From positions 56,546,454 to 56,610,453 of the forward strand of contig CM056742.1 in NCBI GenBank assembly GCA_029851415.1: DNA of 64,000 nt, written 5' to 3'. The translations under genes and the position numbers were made by a program. Shown piece after piece: positions 10,764 through 20,985 of this stretch (the stretch's first letter is position 1; each line of letters opens with the position of its first letter). The notes under the pieces were generated by a model that saw nothing but the letters and a program-made list of their open reading frames with translations, searched no databases and had not been told where the DNA came from. Origin of the DNA: Eretmocerus hayati. Its lineage: Eukaryota > Arthropoda > Insecta > Hymenoptera > Aphelinidae.

Positions 10764-11528
10764 ATGTCTGAACTACCGAATCTACTGCTATCAACAACTC
10801 ACGCGTTGAATAAATCGAATTCAAAGAGAATAGGAGTTGGTTTAGAACACGACGGCAGCAGATTTCAAGTCGTTGTAAAATTATCGAGTGCTCGTAAACC
10901 AGTGTCATTCGATGCAGACGGATGGGAACAATTCAAGGAGCAATTTGAGACGATCAACAACTACTTTCGTAATCCACAACAATTCGCCGATGACGTCGGA
11001 AAAAGCAACAAGGTCTACCTTCCAACCCATGATTTGACATTTGCCGTGACGTACGGAACCAAATCTCTGCTGGTGGATGAGAGACTACCAATTCCGACAC
11101 GTAAGGATGACAAGGACGATGAGGCATCGGTAAGCAAGAAACCGCAAGTCATTTTTCCTACAATTGCTATGCAGCCCTCAACGTTCGATGGCCTACGCTT
11201 CCAAAGCCGACTGATAGATATTAGACTCGCTGCTTTGAAAGTCCGAGCTGAAAAAGTGGATGGGATGGTTCATCTCATCGTGGAACATTTGAGAAAAAAT
11301 ATAGAGGACAAGAATGAGGATCCGGCCGAGTTGCTGAGAGATCTTCCAAAATTTAGGCAATACTATGCCATGCACAATGCTGAGATCGAGGGATATGTCA
11401 ACGAGAAAATGCTATCGGATGGCGAAGGTTTAGAATCCGAATATCGAGATATTTTGTCGGCCGAAATACTGGCATTTGGTTTACCCGTAATTGTAAAATA
11501 TCTGCAAGACATTATGCTGGATAAATGA
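10764..11528 (+). CDS. Uncharacterised 254-residue protein with PC4-like N-terminal segment
   Basis: An intact frame; ATG 10764 (context GAAGAAATGT) was preferred to the upstream ATG at 10719. Residues about 23-65 (KRIGVGLEHDGSRFQVVVKL through DADGWEQFKEQFETI) resemble the beta-sheet and helix of PC4/p15-type single-stranded-DNA-binding proteins. A Lys/Asp-rich linker follows near residue 115, then a helical region with FQSRLIDIRLAALKVRAEKV and VHLIVEHLRKN, ending FGLPVIVKYLQDIM. It lies on the same strand as the capsid genes and just past foldback B, so it may be another Polinton gene moved apart by that insertion. The PC4 resemblance is by eye only. Another possibility is a host-derived ORF. 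Confidence 0.6.
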   Translation: MSELPNLLLSTTHALNKSNSKRIGVGLEHDGSRFQVVVKLSSARKPVSFDADGWEQFKEQFETINNYFRNPQQFADDVGKSNKVYLPTHDLTFAVTYGTKSLLVDERLPIPTRKDDKDDEASVSKKPQVIFPTIAMQPSTFDGLRFQSRLIDIRLAALKVRAEKVDGMVHLIVEHLRKNIEDKNEDPAELLRDLPKFRQYYAMHNAEIEGYVNEKMLSDGEGLESEYRDILSAEILAFGLPVIVKYLQDIMLDK

Positions 11529-11757
11529 ATATCATCAATCATTATTATGAACCAGGTGTCCAAGGAAAAAAGAAGTGTAAAATTGATCATTTCGTTATTT
11601 TTTGAACACCCTTTACTCATACCTCATTAGATATATATCTACACATATATATGTAATCGCAGAGATGATTGGGCCCTATAAGTAAAAACATTTCCCTCTC
11701 TCACTCCATTACAACGGGAGCCGTTGAACGATCAGTTACGTTACAAATTATTCCAAC

Positions 11758-11925
11758 ATGGGGTCATCCACCTCGAAAGGTGCGGAGCATCAGCGCCGCC
11801 AGGGCGAGAAAGAGCCGCTCATCGACTCCAAGAGTGAACCCCAAAGCAAATGGAAAATATACAGGAAAGACAACTCTCCAGTCAAGCCGGATAAAATGCA
11901 GCGCGGTGGTTACAAGAAAATTTAG
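11758..11925 (+). CDS. Small basic protein with N-myristoylation-type start
   Basis: A 55-residue frame beginning MGSSTSKGAEHQ fits the N-myristoylation consensus: Gly at 2, small or polar residues, Ser at 6, Lys at 7. It continues KEPLIDSKSEPQSKWKIYRK and ends MQRGGYKKI. The protein is hydrophilic and basic. It lies 229 bases after the PC4-like ORF on the same strand and could be another Polinton-block gene. It could also be chance: 55 codons is short and another open frame overlaps it. Confidence 0.4.
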   Translation: MGSSTSKGAEHQRRQGEKEPLIDSKSEPQSKWKIYRKDNSPVKPDKMQRGGYKKI

Positions 11926-12249
11926 TCGTTTTCATAGCCCTGTAGAATCTAAAAACAGCTAGGCACGTGGCGGACTAGGCCTCCCGGGGAACCGCCTTTG
12001 CTCTTTTCACTCGGAGCGTGGGGTTTTTCATCTCACTCTCGAAGTGAAACTAGCAAAAAACAAAAACGTGCCCACGTGTCCACCGCAAGGTGGTGAGGAA
12101 GAGGCACGATCAAAATTCAATCGCCCCGAGTTTACATACGACAAGCGCTCTTGCCTATACAGCGCTAATGCACGAGGAATCACACGCTCTTGATGCGTTA
12201 TACGCAAGAGCGCGGGCTCCTTTTTAGACCGGGCCATTCACATAAAATA
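11926..12249. other. No gene seen
   Basis: The stretch contains only short frames and no recognised motif. CACGTG-type palindromes and GC-rich patches mark a transition to the GC-rich repeat that follows. Confidence 0.4.
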
Positions 12250-12610
12250 TAGGCGCGCGCGCGCGGTATTCTGGTGCACCTGGCCGTCGACCTTCGCGCC
12301 AAAATATCGCGTACAGCCGGGAACACCTGCCCCGGGCGAAATTGCGAGGGCACCACCCTCGCACCTGCCACACCCTGGGGAAGAGAGGGAGTATGGGTCA
12401 CGGGACACCATCACCCGGGCTGGGTCATGGGGTGCCCGGGGGTCATGTTTTGGCCCTGGGGGTCGTGGGGGGTGGTCGCGGCAGGGGGTCACCTCGCTAT
12501 ATCGGACTTTATCCGGGGGGGCTGCAGGGGGTCACCTCGCTATAACGTACTTTACCACCCGGGGGTGAGGGGGGGGGGCGTCGCGGGGGGTCGTCTCGCT
12601 ATACTGGTCT
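12250..12610. repeat. GC-rich tandem repeat with G runs
   Basis: A phrase reading GGGGGTCACCTCGCTATA recurs with changes near 12485, 12530 and 12585, separated by G runs (up to about 10 G). The region is strongly GC-skewed on the plus strand. Frames here on both strands are compositional, not coding. Confidence 0.6.
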
Positions 12611-12958
12611 ATAGACTACTTACGTCTGAGCTCTTTTCTTCGGTATTCCATTCTCATTTTCTCTGGATTGAAATGTTGAGTATATGTGATCTTCTGTCAC
12701 TAGACTGAATTACTCTGTGATATGTCATCGGGCTCCTGACTTCCAAAAACCCTTTAAATTCTAGTTTCTCCACATTTTGTCGATTCCTTAAGAACTCTGT
12801 GCAATCTGACTAGTCACGAACTGTGATATATGTATGATAAATCCTTGACAAAATATATACAATCTTATAATATATGTGTTTTCGACGCGCGTCATATGTA
12901 ACCATATGCGATTGGATATTTTTTGTCTACGGACGAATAAAAGGAATCAATCGATCAA

Positions 12959-13008
<50 letters not shown>

Positions 13009-13024
13009 TCTATATCTCTCTCTG
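12959..13024. repeat. (CT)n microsatellite
   Basis: Roughly 60 bases of CT repeat with a few interruptions. Confidence 0.95.
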
Positions 13025-13440
13025 TCTTGTGACGTGCAGTGTGAACGTGCTCAAAACTCTTTATTAAGAGTAATAGTGGTAATTTGACGGAGTGTCTGTG
13101 CAGTGTTGCGGAAAATCATTGGTGGATTGATAATTCTGTCTGCTCAGCGGACCGCTGCAGAAATCTATGCTTCATGCGCATGCGCGTTTGATCTCTATAC
13201 AATTTTGCCACTCTCGACCACCTGATGCTCACCGAATGCCTGCGTGCACGAAGAGTTCAAAGCCAATCGCAGGCGAATCCATTTCATGTGACTCTGAAAA
13301 CGGTACAAACACATTTTATCCGGGCTGTGCTCATGTGTATGCCGGTTATCGCTCGGCCAAACCCTGTTGCGCGCTATCTATTACGGGACCTGAGCATTAT
13401 CAGAAGAGCGTCGGTATGGGGGTAACGGTCATAACCAAGT

Positions 13441-14110
13441 AGCGCCGTCTATTGGAGGTCCTCCCCACACACCTACCACGACGGCGTTACTCTTTGGCAG
13501 CGGCAGCTCAGCTGTTGCTTCGCTGCCAACCAACATCAACATACAGCCACCGGCTACGAGCGACCCGCAATTAGCAGCCATTCCAGGGCTCATTGAGAGC
13601 AAGCTCAATGCATCTTCTCACCGCCAGGAACAACGCTTAAAGGATATGGAAACTCTCTTCCAGTCATCTTTAAGTGCACTTCATCTGCGCGTAGACGACT
13701 TGAGTGTTATCAACAACAGGCTGGCGGAGCATGATAAATGAATTGAGTACTTAGGTGTGAGAGTGACCCAAGATCTGTCACAAATTCGGGATGAGCTGCG
13801 TGCTGTCAAAGAGAATGTTGCGGCTCTCCAAGTTCCAGCACCTCCCGTTCCCAGTCCCAATGTTACAGCAAACAACCTCATCAAGGATGAAGGAGAATTG
13901 ATTGTGTCTGGCATACCATTGGATATATAGGTTTTTCCACTCAACATTATCCAGTCCATTCTGCTTGCCCTCAATTTGTCGAATCTGCTTGGTATTCGCT
14001 TGATGCAAGATTCACTTGATGTAGATCCACGTGAATCTACCAAGAAAAATGGCACTGCGCATTCTACATCTCAGGAATCCCACGAGAAAACGATATACAA
14101 GAATGGATCG
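13441..14110 (+). pseudogene. Non-LTR retrotransposon ORF1 (gag-like, coiled-coil) fragment
   Basis: One frame encodes a Pro/Ala/Ser-rich start, then a heptad-like stretch (LKDMETLFQSSLSALHLRVD, IEYLGVRVTQDLSQIRDEL) suggesting a coiled coil, and then ELIVSGIPLDI followed by ILLALNLS, typical of LINE ORF1 proteins that precede the endonuclease/RT ORF. In-frame stops lie near 13739 (TGA) and 13928 (TAG). No zinc knuckle is visible. The reverse-transcriptase end at 22350-22931 has the same orientation and could be from the same lost element, but this cannot be shown here. Confidence 0.6.
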
Positions 14111-14151
14111 GGTCTCACATTCCTTTTTGAGTAAATTTTTTCATTTTTCGA

Positions 14152-14335
14152 AGATTAAAAGTTCTGAAGAATGTCCCAAATAACATTCCTCCAAAACGTC
14201 TTGGCGAAAGATTTTAATACTTTCGGGAATATAATATTCGAGGTGCCCGGAACCACAAACCGAAATAATTTTTGCAGTAACGAAATATTCCATTTGAATT
14301 TCATTCAAGGGCATCGTGCGCGGTCTCATGGGAGG
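14152..14335. repeat. Upstream copy of a ~185-bp direct repeat
   Basis: The stretch from GAAGATTAAAAGTTCTGAAG matches 18088-18270 in the same orientation at roughly 80 percent identity by eye. The pair brackets a SINE and foldback C. Confidence 0.7.
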
Positions 14336-14422
14336 TGTCAGTTTTTTAGCTGTATCAGGAGACTCAACGCTGGGTTTCTTGTCAGAAATTTTTCCATAGA
14401 TACAAAAGCCTCTGGAGTTATA

Positions 14423-15133
14423 TTGTATTGTATCGTATTTCATGGTATTCGTTTCCAACGTACACTTTTTTGAGTTTTTACGTGTTACCTCCACCGCCTT
14501 CGCGTGGAGGCCATTGTCTTATCTCCAATTTTAGTCATTCTCTACAATTTTCCAATTTTTCCCTATCAGGTGAGTGCGAACTTTCGAGCGGACTCTGTCA
14601 GAGAGCTGCTACGAGAATTCGAGCACCACCGCGGCGTATTTCGAGTATGATCTGCATTGTATATATGCAGGCCCATACTCACCGCCTTGATCAGACTCGA
14701 CAAGTATCGGTGGTTCCATCAATTCTGTGCCAGCCTTCTGGTCTCTCCGCTGATACTCCTGGACTGCCAATGACAGTCATAGCGAAGTTCAACGCTCTTC
14801 TTCTTTTTCTTCTCTTATGTGGCAACGGGCTGCCACGTGCTGCCCTCTTGCCATTATCAGATGAAGAAGCTCAACGCTCGATACGGCTGTGGGAGGATAC
14901 CACCAACCCTCATCGAAGCCCAATGGTTCTTTCGAACTTTCGGCCGAGCGCTCAGCACTCAAGGCACTTTTAATATTTTTTTGTCGCAGCGCAAGAATTC
15001 GCGATCTCGGTTGAGTTACTCGGAAGAAAGTCCTGAGTGACCCGACCGGGATTCGAACCCACGCCCCCTCGAGCGCATTGTTTCAGTCCGCTCAAGGCAC
15101 AAGGCCTCTATCGACTGAGCCAATGGACGCTCT
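14423..15133 (-). mobile_element. tRNA-headed SINE-like element with imperfect 14-bp target duplication
   Basis: On the minus strand the element starts near 15133 with a tRNA-like head: A box TTGGCTCAGTCGATAGAGG and B box GGGTTCGAATCCC. It ends in a TATTG-type short tandem tail (plus strand 14423-14437). The flanks carry CCTCTGGAGTTATA (14409-14422) and CCTCTGAAGTTATA (15134-15147), 13 of 14 bases identical, as expected for a target-site duplication. At about 711 bases it is long for a SINE, so it may be composite. Frames inside it are not recognised. Confidence 0.6.
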
Positions 15134-15500
15134 CCTCTGAAGTTATAGTAAACTTGTTTTTAAAACTGTTGCCTACCTCAATTTATGTAGAAGAAAGATT
15201 CTCGATGGGAGAAATAATAAATCTTCTCCAAGTTCGGAATTATTTCAGCGAATGATGATTCATTCGAAGAATTGATAATCCAAGAGAATGATTTGAGTGA
15301 TTTCCGCAATGAAAATGGCTACGAGATATGACATCACCGAAACTACTGATTACAGGGAATTACTTTGGGGGAAAAAATAATGAGGCATGACGAATAACAT
15401 AAAATTAGTCCGGTCTGCAGGACATGATGGAGTCGAGATTCCCAGCTCCTCGATCAGGATCATTGAGGGAAGTGATCCAATATCCAAAATGTATACAAAG

Positions 15501-15684
15501 ATACTTTTTCGATACACTGTGCGTAAAAGTGCACTTTGCGCACAGTTTGCCGACTTTTACTCACAGTTTATCGAAAAGTATAGTTAGATACACGGGCGTA
15601 AAACTTATTATTCGCATCCTCGTGATGATTCACCCATCACTCGGACTCGAATAAAACGTTTTACGCTCTTGTATCGAAATGTAC
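15501..15684. mobile_element. ~184-bp MITE nested in left arm of foldback C
   Basis: The sequence is absent from the right arm. The ends read TACTTTTTCGATAC and GTATCGAAATGTA, inverted to each other, and two internal hairpins are present (TGTGCGTAAAAGTGC facing GACTTTTACTCACA; ACGGGCGTAAAAC facing GTTTTACGCTCTT). Confidence 0.65.
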
Positions 15685-15950
15685 TATTATGATCACATGT
15701 GCTATAAAAGATTCTAAAATTCTTATCTGACTCGGAGAAATGACATTGTCATCATCTACTGTAATGTTTCTGTATACATTCGACATCGTGTCAAACGTAT
15801 ACATGAACACAGTATTGTTGTAGCGATAGTGAACAGATCCTCTTAATATTCCATGCCCTTTTCATCATGGGTGGCAGTTCTGGCGATCCCCAATTTTCAT
15901 GTCCACTCTCTCTTCTAAGGTCTCAACACTCCAAAAAGGCGAATTTCGAA

Positions 15951-17349
15951 TAACGTTGACAGCTCAAACTTTCGCTCACTCTTTGTTCTTTGATCTGGAT
16001 CTGCTCAATTTGGATGAATCGACGTGGAGCAATTTAATTATTGATGATGCATGGGCAACGAGGCTCGTTGCAGCACGATTTGGAGAATTTAAACGGACCG
16101 ATTGATCCCGCCATCAGCAGATGGCAGCATCTCCCGGTCCGACTCACCGGCCGACGCAGCGCTCTCGTCGCGGGCGGAAGCCAACCCGCGTGTCGCCGCC
16201 CGGCACTTCAGGGATGGCCGCCGCTCCAGCTACACGTCCCCCCGGGAGTTGCCGTTCCTCCGCCTTGTGCCCTAAGAGTCAACGTCGTCAGTGCGATCCG
16301 GGTCGTGCCGCGAGTGAAATACAGTGTCCGCGTCGCGGGTGCAATATGGCCTGAATCCCAGTGATAGAGAGTGCCACCCTTTCACTCACCAGTTCGCCCA
16401 CCACGCATTTTTGCCCGGAGGTGTTGGGCATCGCGAACTGGCTCAAGCGCGCCGCAGCAGCTGGTGCCAACCTTGTCGGCGACGAAGCGACCGGGCTACA
16501 ACCGGCGAAGCATGCCGATCGAGTAACGGTGAGTCCGAGTTTATCTCGTGGTAGTGTGAGTGCGGATACGTCACGATGTGCGTAGCACGAGTGATATCCC
16601 TCGAGGGACGCTGATAGACGCCTGATGGAGTTGCAGGCACGTGAGTGCGTTTTCCCCGGATCCTTCCCTCGCGTAATTCTCGCGACGCGCACCGTAGTGA
16701 CGCCTGTCCCGTGAACCGGTTTTCCGTAGCCAGCTTGGGAGTCCACACGAACGCCGACTTCTTGGACTCCCTCGTGGCTCACACAACAGGTCTCGCGGAT
16801 ATTCGAGACATTTTGACTGAGTGCGCGGCATCAGAACGTCATTTCGTGGACGCCAAAGTGAGTTTTCGGTGAAGAAGGAAGTGGCTCAGCAGAGCAATAG
16901 TGCGTGTGCAGTGATAGTAGGGGAAGCCCCGCCCCTTGCTATATGGGCATTTCTGACGCGAAATAGTGAGCGTGCTCAAGTCAATATATAGACACGTTTC
17001 CACCGCAATGTAATTCTGGACTTGGTGATTTTCATGCAAGATGAATATTTAAGAAACATTTCGCCACATACGGCTTCTGTAATTAGGTTTATCGGCCTGC
17101 GCGCCCTAACATGAACATTCTAATAGCAATAAACGCCCATTCTATGTCCTGATAAATCGTCAGTGGATATTCTTGTGTCCGCAGATAGCCCCGTTATTTT
17201 CAAGTACGCTCCAAAATCCTCCCCCATCGACCCGACCTTAGTGGCGCGGAGGACCTGGCCTTGCCCCGATCCGGTCAAAATAAATTAGGTAACACGGGTG
17301 GGTTCAGACTTTTCAGGTGACCCATACCGCCCCATTATACATGATTACC
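15951..17349. other. GC-rich loop of foldback C, possible captured sequence
   Basis: The section 16100-16880 is CpG-rich. It has open frames on both strands and motifs resembling splice donors (CGGTGAGT at 16528-16535, AAAGTGAGT near 16856) and an acceptor (TTTTCCGTAG ending at 16729). Plus-strand segments such as GIANWLKRAAAAGANLVGD and HTNADFLDSLVAHTTG look protein-like, but the frames do not join through these splice sites. No family is recognised. It may be a captured gene fragment or simply GC-rich DNA. Confidence 0.3.
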
Positions 17350-18087
17350 GAAACTTGCACTTCGGAGTGTTGAATTTTCAAAAGAGGGGATGAGGAAATT
17401 GAGGATTGCTAGAACCGCCATTCATGATGGAAAGCACGTGAAAATCTAAGAAAATCTGTTCACTTTGGCTGCATTGATACTGTCTTCATGTCCGAATATT
17501 CGAGAAATTGATGTAATTCGAGAGCGTATAGTATATGAGGTCGCCTATGATATTCAGTTCCTAATCTTTCTCTCATTTTGCCTTTGGATACAATCCTATT
17601 CCTTCTAAATGTACGACACATATTGTCAAATATATACAAAACCATTACACTAGATGATGATAGTGTCATTTCTCCAAGTCAATTGAGAATTTTAGAATCT
17701 TTCACAGCATATGTCATCATAAAATAAACTTTATATACATTTTGGATGTTGGATCACTTTTCTTGTTTATCCTGATGGAGGAAGTGGAAAGAGTTCTTGG
17801 TATTGGGGCTTAAAGGATGGAGAAGAAAGTTTTTCATGAATTCTCTTCCCCTAGCTCGACTCCATCATGTCTTGCAAACCGGACTTGGTTTATGTTATGA
17901 GTCATGCTTCATGATTCTTTTCCCCAGGAGGATTTCCTGCAATCAGTAGTTTTGGTGATGTAATCTCTCGCAGCCATTCTTTATTGCTGAAATCACTCGA
18001 ATTATCCTCCCGCATCATCAATTTTTGAAATAAATCATCATTTGCTGAAGGAATTCCGAACTCGGAGAAGATTTATTATTTTCCAAA

Positions 18088-18270
18088 GATTAAAAGTTCT
18101 AAAAAATGTTCCGAATAACATTCCTCCAAAACGACTCGGTGGAATATTTTATTACTTTTGGGTTCATAATATTCGAGTTATCCGGAAACATGAGCCGAAA
18201 TAATTTTTGCAGTAACGGAATATTTCATTTAAATAGCATCCAAGGGCACCGTGCACGTATTGAATCAGCC
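18088..18270. repeat. Downstream copy of the ~185-bp direct repeat
   Basis: This is the partner of 14152-14335, same orientation, about 3.9 kb away, immediately outside foldback C. Confidence 0.7.
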
Positions 18271-18582
18271 ATATTTTCGTCCCGCGTAGACGAAGTTCTC
18301 CAAAATTTACATGGAGTCTTTGGACACTAATTCAACGCGTATGACGCGTTTCATCAGAATCTCAGTGTTAAATCTCTGAGGTGCGGTACTTCCTCAAATC
18401 GAGGGAAATTGTGCCCACGGAGTAAATTAGTGACCCTTACCCCAAGATGAATAGTTCTCCAAACAAACCACATGAGTACGCATTCTTATTCATCATAAAC
18501 TTTGTTGGTGACATACCAAGTTCGGCCCAACGAAAGAGAGCCCCATATACGTGTTTTGTACTTCAGATTGACATATCTCCGA

Positions 18583-18652
18583 TAGCGTAGTTGGCTAGGT
18601 GTCATGTCTACAAACTCGAAGAACCGGGTTCAAATCCCCATGAGTACAAAAT
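18583..18652 (+). ncRNA. tRNA-like sequence (SINE head)
   Basis: An A-box-like TAGCGTAGTTGGCTAGG and a B-box-like GGGTTCAAATCCC are spaced as in tRNA-derived SINEs, and the pattern starts at GATAGCG. A matching SINE body or tail was not delimited. Confidence 0.5.
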
Positions 18653-19067
18653 TTCATTTGTCCGATTACGTTTATTCCATTACACCTATAATATTCAACC
18701 ACACAGAATATGGGGAAACAGCCTGGGAAATGTTACAAGCGATGATATTCTTAATGAATGGATTCTGAGAAACTAGCTGAATGATCGGCTGATTTTCCGC
18801 CATCCACGAACGAATGAATATTGAAAAATCAGCTGATTCATCATCGGCCAAAATATGAGCTGCTTCATCAGCTGATTTTTTTCGATAGGGGATCTGTGTG
18901 GTAGTAGGAATTAAACTGCAGTGCGAATCATCGCAGGAAGAGCCTGTCCACTCGTGAGAACAATTATTCAAGTGATAACTTGCAATTGTATCGAGTGAGT
19001 CTTTTTTTAAAATGTCTGGAAAATTTTATATTCTCTCAAAAATTATATTCATATATACTCTGGGATC
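18653..19067. other. No gene seen
   Basis: AT-rich sequence, possibly the body of the SINE-like repeat whose head ends at 18652. A short inverted motif (ATCAGCTGATT-type) recurs near 18830 and 18865. Confidence 0.35.
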
Positions 19068-19478
19068 ATGGGTGCCATTGATATGATCTTGTCTATTCTC
19101 GTTCTCGATCCAGATCTAGGAGAGCACTGTATCGTCTCGACGCTTGCCGAGATCTCGATGCGAGAGCCAAATCTCGGTGAAGCCCTATCACAAGGGGAGG
19201 CAAAGTTCATTGCTCCGCTTGATCTCTCTCATTCCCAAAAATCCCAGAATATTCTGAATATGACTGACTTTTCCAGACATTCTGCCTCCCTTAATTACTC
19301 ATATCAAGCAACCAAAAAGATCTTCAAATACATAGAATTCCTTGTTGGACTGAAGCCGATTGAATTGGAGGACAAAATATTCGAAAAAATTAACTCATCC
19401 GAGACTATAAGAAATCCACAACTGAGATCGGATGAACAAAGGAATCGAGTCGTCAACCTGAGGAACCGAATCACATAA
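19068..19478 (+). CDS. Unrecognised 136-residue open frame
   Basis: The frame starts MGAIDMILSILVLDPDLGE and ends NRVVNLRNRIT. It has no signal peptide, zinc motif or catalytic motif that I can see. Its charge and composition are compatible with a real protein fragment, for example of a transposon ORF, but chance is equally possible in this setting. Confidence 0.2.
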   Translation: MGAIDMILSILVLDPDLGEHCIVSTLAEISMREPNLGEALSQGEAKFIAPLDLSHSQKSQNILNMTDFSRHSASLNYSYQATKKIFKYIEFLVGLKPIELEDKIFEKINSSETIRNPQLRSDEQRNRVVNLRNRIT

Positions 19479-20904
19479 TTGAACAAGATATAATGATTCA
19501 CGGCGCGAACGATCATGAATGCATTTGCGAGTGATTTTATCCGACAGTGACCAATACACACTGGCAGAATTGAATGAAATTGCAAAATCACAGTAAATGA
19601 ATGAATAAGACTCATTTCAGCTCTATGCGTCAATCAAATTTTGAGAACGAGAATTATATCTCCATCGATAGCATCTTGATGGAAACGAGATGGAATGGTT
19701 CGGCTGATCAATTCCAATGAAAAAACATCACTGAATAGTAATCAGCTATCAAATCAACGATTGAAACGATGATCAGTTGACGCAAGATTCACGAAACTTG
19801 TTTGATCTCCAGTTGACAGTAGCAGAGAGGAAGTACCTAATCTTCCATACTGTAGCTACCCAGTTCATAGCTGCACGTACTGGCTCATACTTGTCATTCC
19901 TCGTAGTAGTAATTATTGCTACCTACGCAGTACGGAATGAGTATGTGATGGATTTTAGAGAGGTGCTCCAAGGGCACGCAACAGTAGTTGCCAGTATGTG
20001 ACGGGTACTGAACAAGGAAGTGACGGATTTTGGAGCCATCGCTCAGTGAACTGCGTGACAGCAAATGTGTGTATGAGCCAAGTACGGATCGAGTACGTGG
20101 CGGACTCTGAGAGCGGATCATGAGGTATCATGAGACAGTAGTTGCCAGCACGTGACAGGTACGGAACGAGTATGTGACGGACTCCGTGAGCGCACCTGGC
20201 CCCGTTCAACGTACCTTGAATGACGGTATGTCCTGGTCCGTGATTATCACGTAGTGAGTATGTGATGGCACCAATGTACGCAGGGAATCAGTGAAGTGCT
20301 GTAACGGCTGGCATATTTGAAGGGATGATACAATGCGAATCAGCCATGTATACCACAACTTCACTGGCTAACGTGCTATCCGTTCATATGATGAATTCAT
20401 AGCCAAGGAACTACCGTGACTCTACTGGAGTTCTACTCTAAAAATTTTTGAGTTGAGTTGACAGGCCGTAAAGTTCGGCCTAGCAGCAAGCCGGCATCAC
20501 GAATCCTGTTCAAAGCTCTGCAAGAACTGCGGTACGTATATCGCGACTTGCGATTAGAACCAACAAGCCTGGCGCTTGGAGCGGGTCGAGTTTTGTGACA
20601 GGAACGTGTACTAAATGTGTCGCTAGGTCGAGCACAAGCTTATTGCACATCTTGGCCCGTCCTGAAGACACATCGCTGAGTCCTGCAGACGCACGCCCCA
20701 TCAAACCCATATCATAACGATGGAGAATTGTTAACACTGATATATTATTGTTAATAAGTCGTCATCGTTATTCAATATCTTGGCTGCATTGTCCAAGATA
20801 TATTCTTCATTCTTGTACAGCGCGTTTTTATTATAACACATATCCATCATACAGTAACAGGCTCTCCGAGTGGTTCGATGAACATGTACATTCTTCGGGA
20901 TCCT
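19479..20904. other. Non-coding sequence with an imperfect ~158-bp tandem duplication
   Basis: CAGTAGTTGCCAGTATGTGA near 19980 and CAGTAGTTGCCAGCACGTGA near 20136 begin two related units containing GGGTACTGAAC and GGTACGGAAC. Otherwise nothing is recognised. Confidence 0.45.
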
Positions 20905-20985
20905 TTGGCCACAATGGTAGCTTAGCTTACTGCTAAAGTAGTCGCTAGGCACGCAGTAGCTCTGGGATCAAATCTGCCTAAGATT
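20905..20985 (+). ncRNA. Weak tRNA-like sequence followed by a T run
   Basis: GTAGCTTAGCTTACTGCTAA and TGGGATCAAATCTG resemble degraded A and B boxes, and about 9 T follow. This is the weakest of the tRNA-like calls. Confidence 0.3.

Larger units (their letters stand above)
15205..18085. repeat. Foldback element C with ~735-bp diverged arms and a GC-rich loop
   Basis: The left arm (about 15205-15950) and right arm (about 17350-18085) are reverse complements at roughly 80 percent identity with several indels. Shared landmarks include the AATAATAAATCTTCTCC and ATGATGGAGTCGAG blocks. A ~184-bp MITE sits in the left arm only, so it arrived after the arms formed. The loop, 15950-17350, is GC-rich and unrelated to the arms. 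This palindrome is older-looking than A, B or D. Confidence 0.8.

Noticed and set aside
16361..16872. Two-exon host gene in the loop of foldback C
   Set aside because: Joining the visible donor (16528) to the acceptor (16729) shifts the frame and meets a stop; kept only as a low-interest finding.
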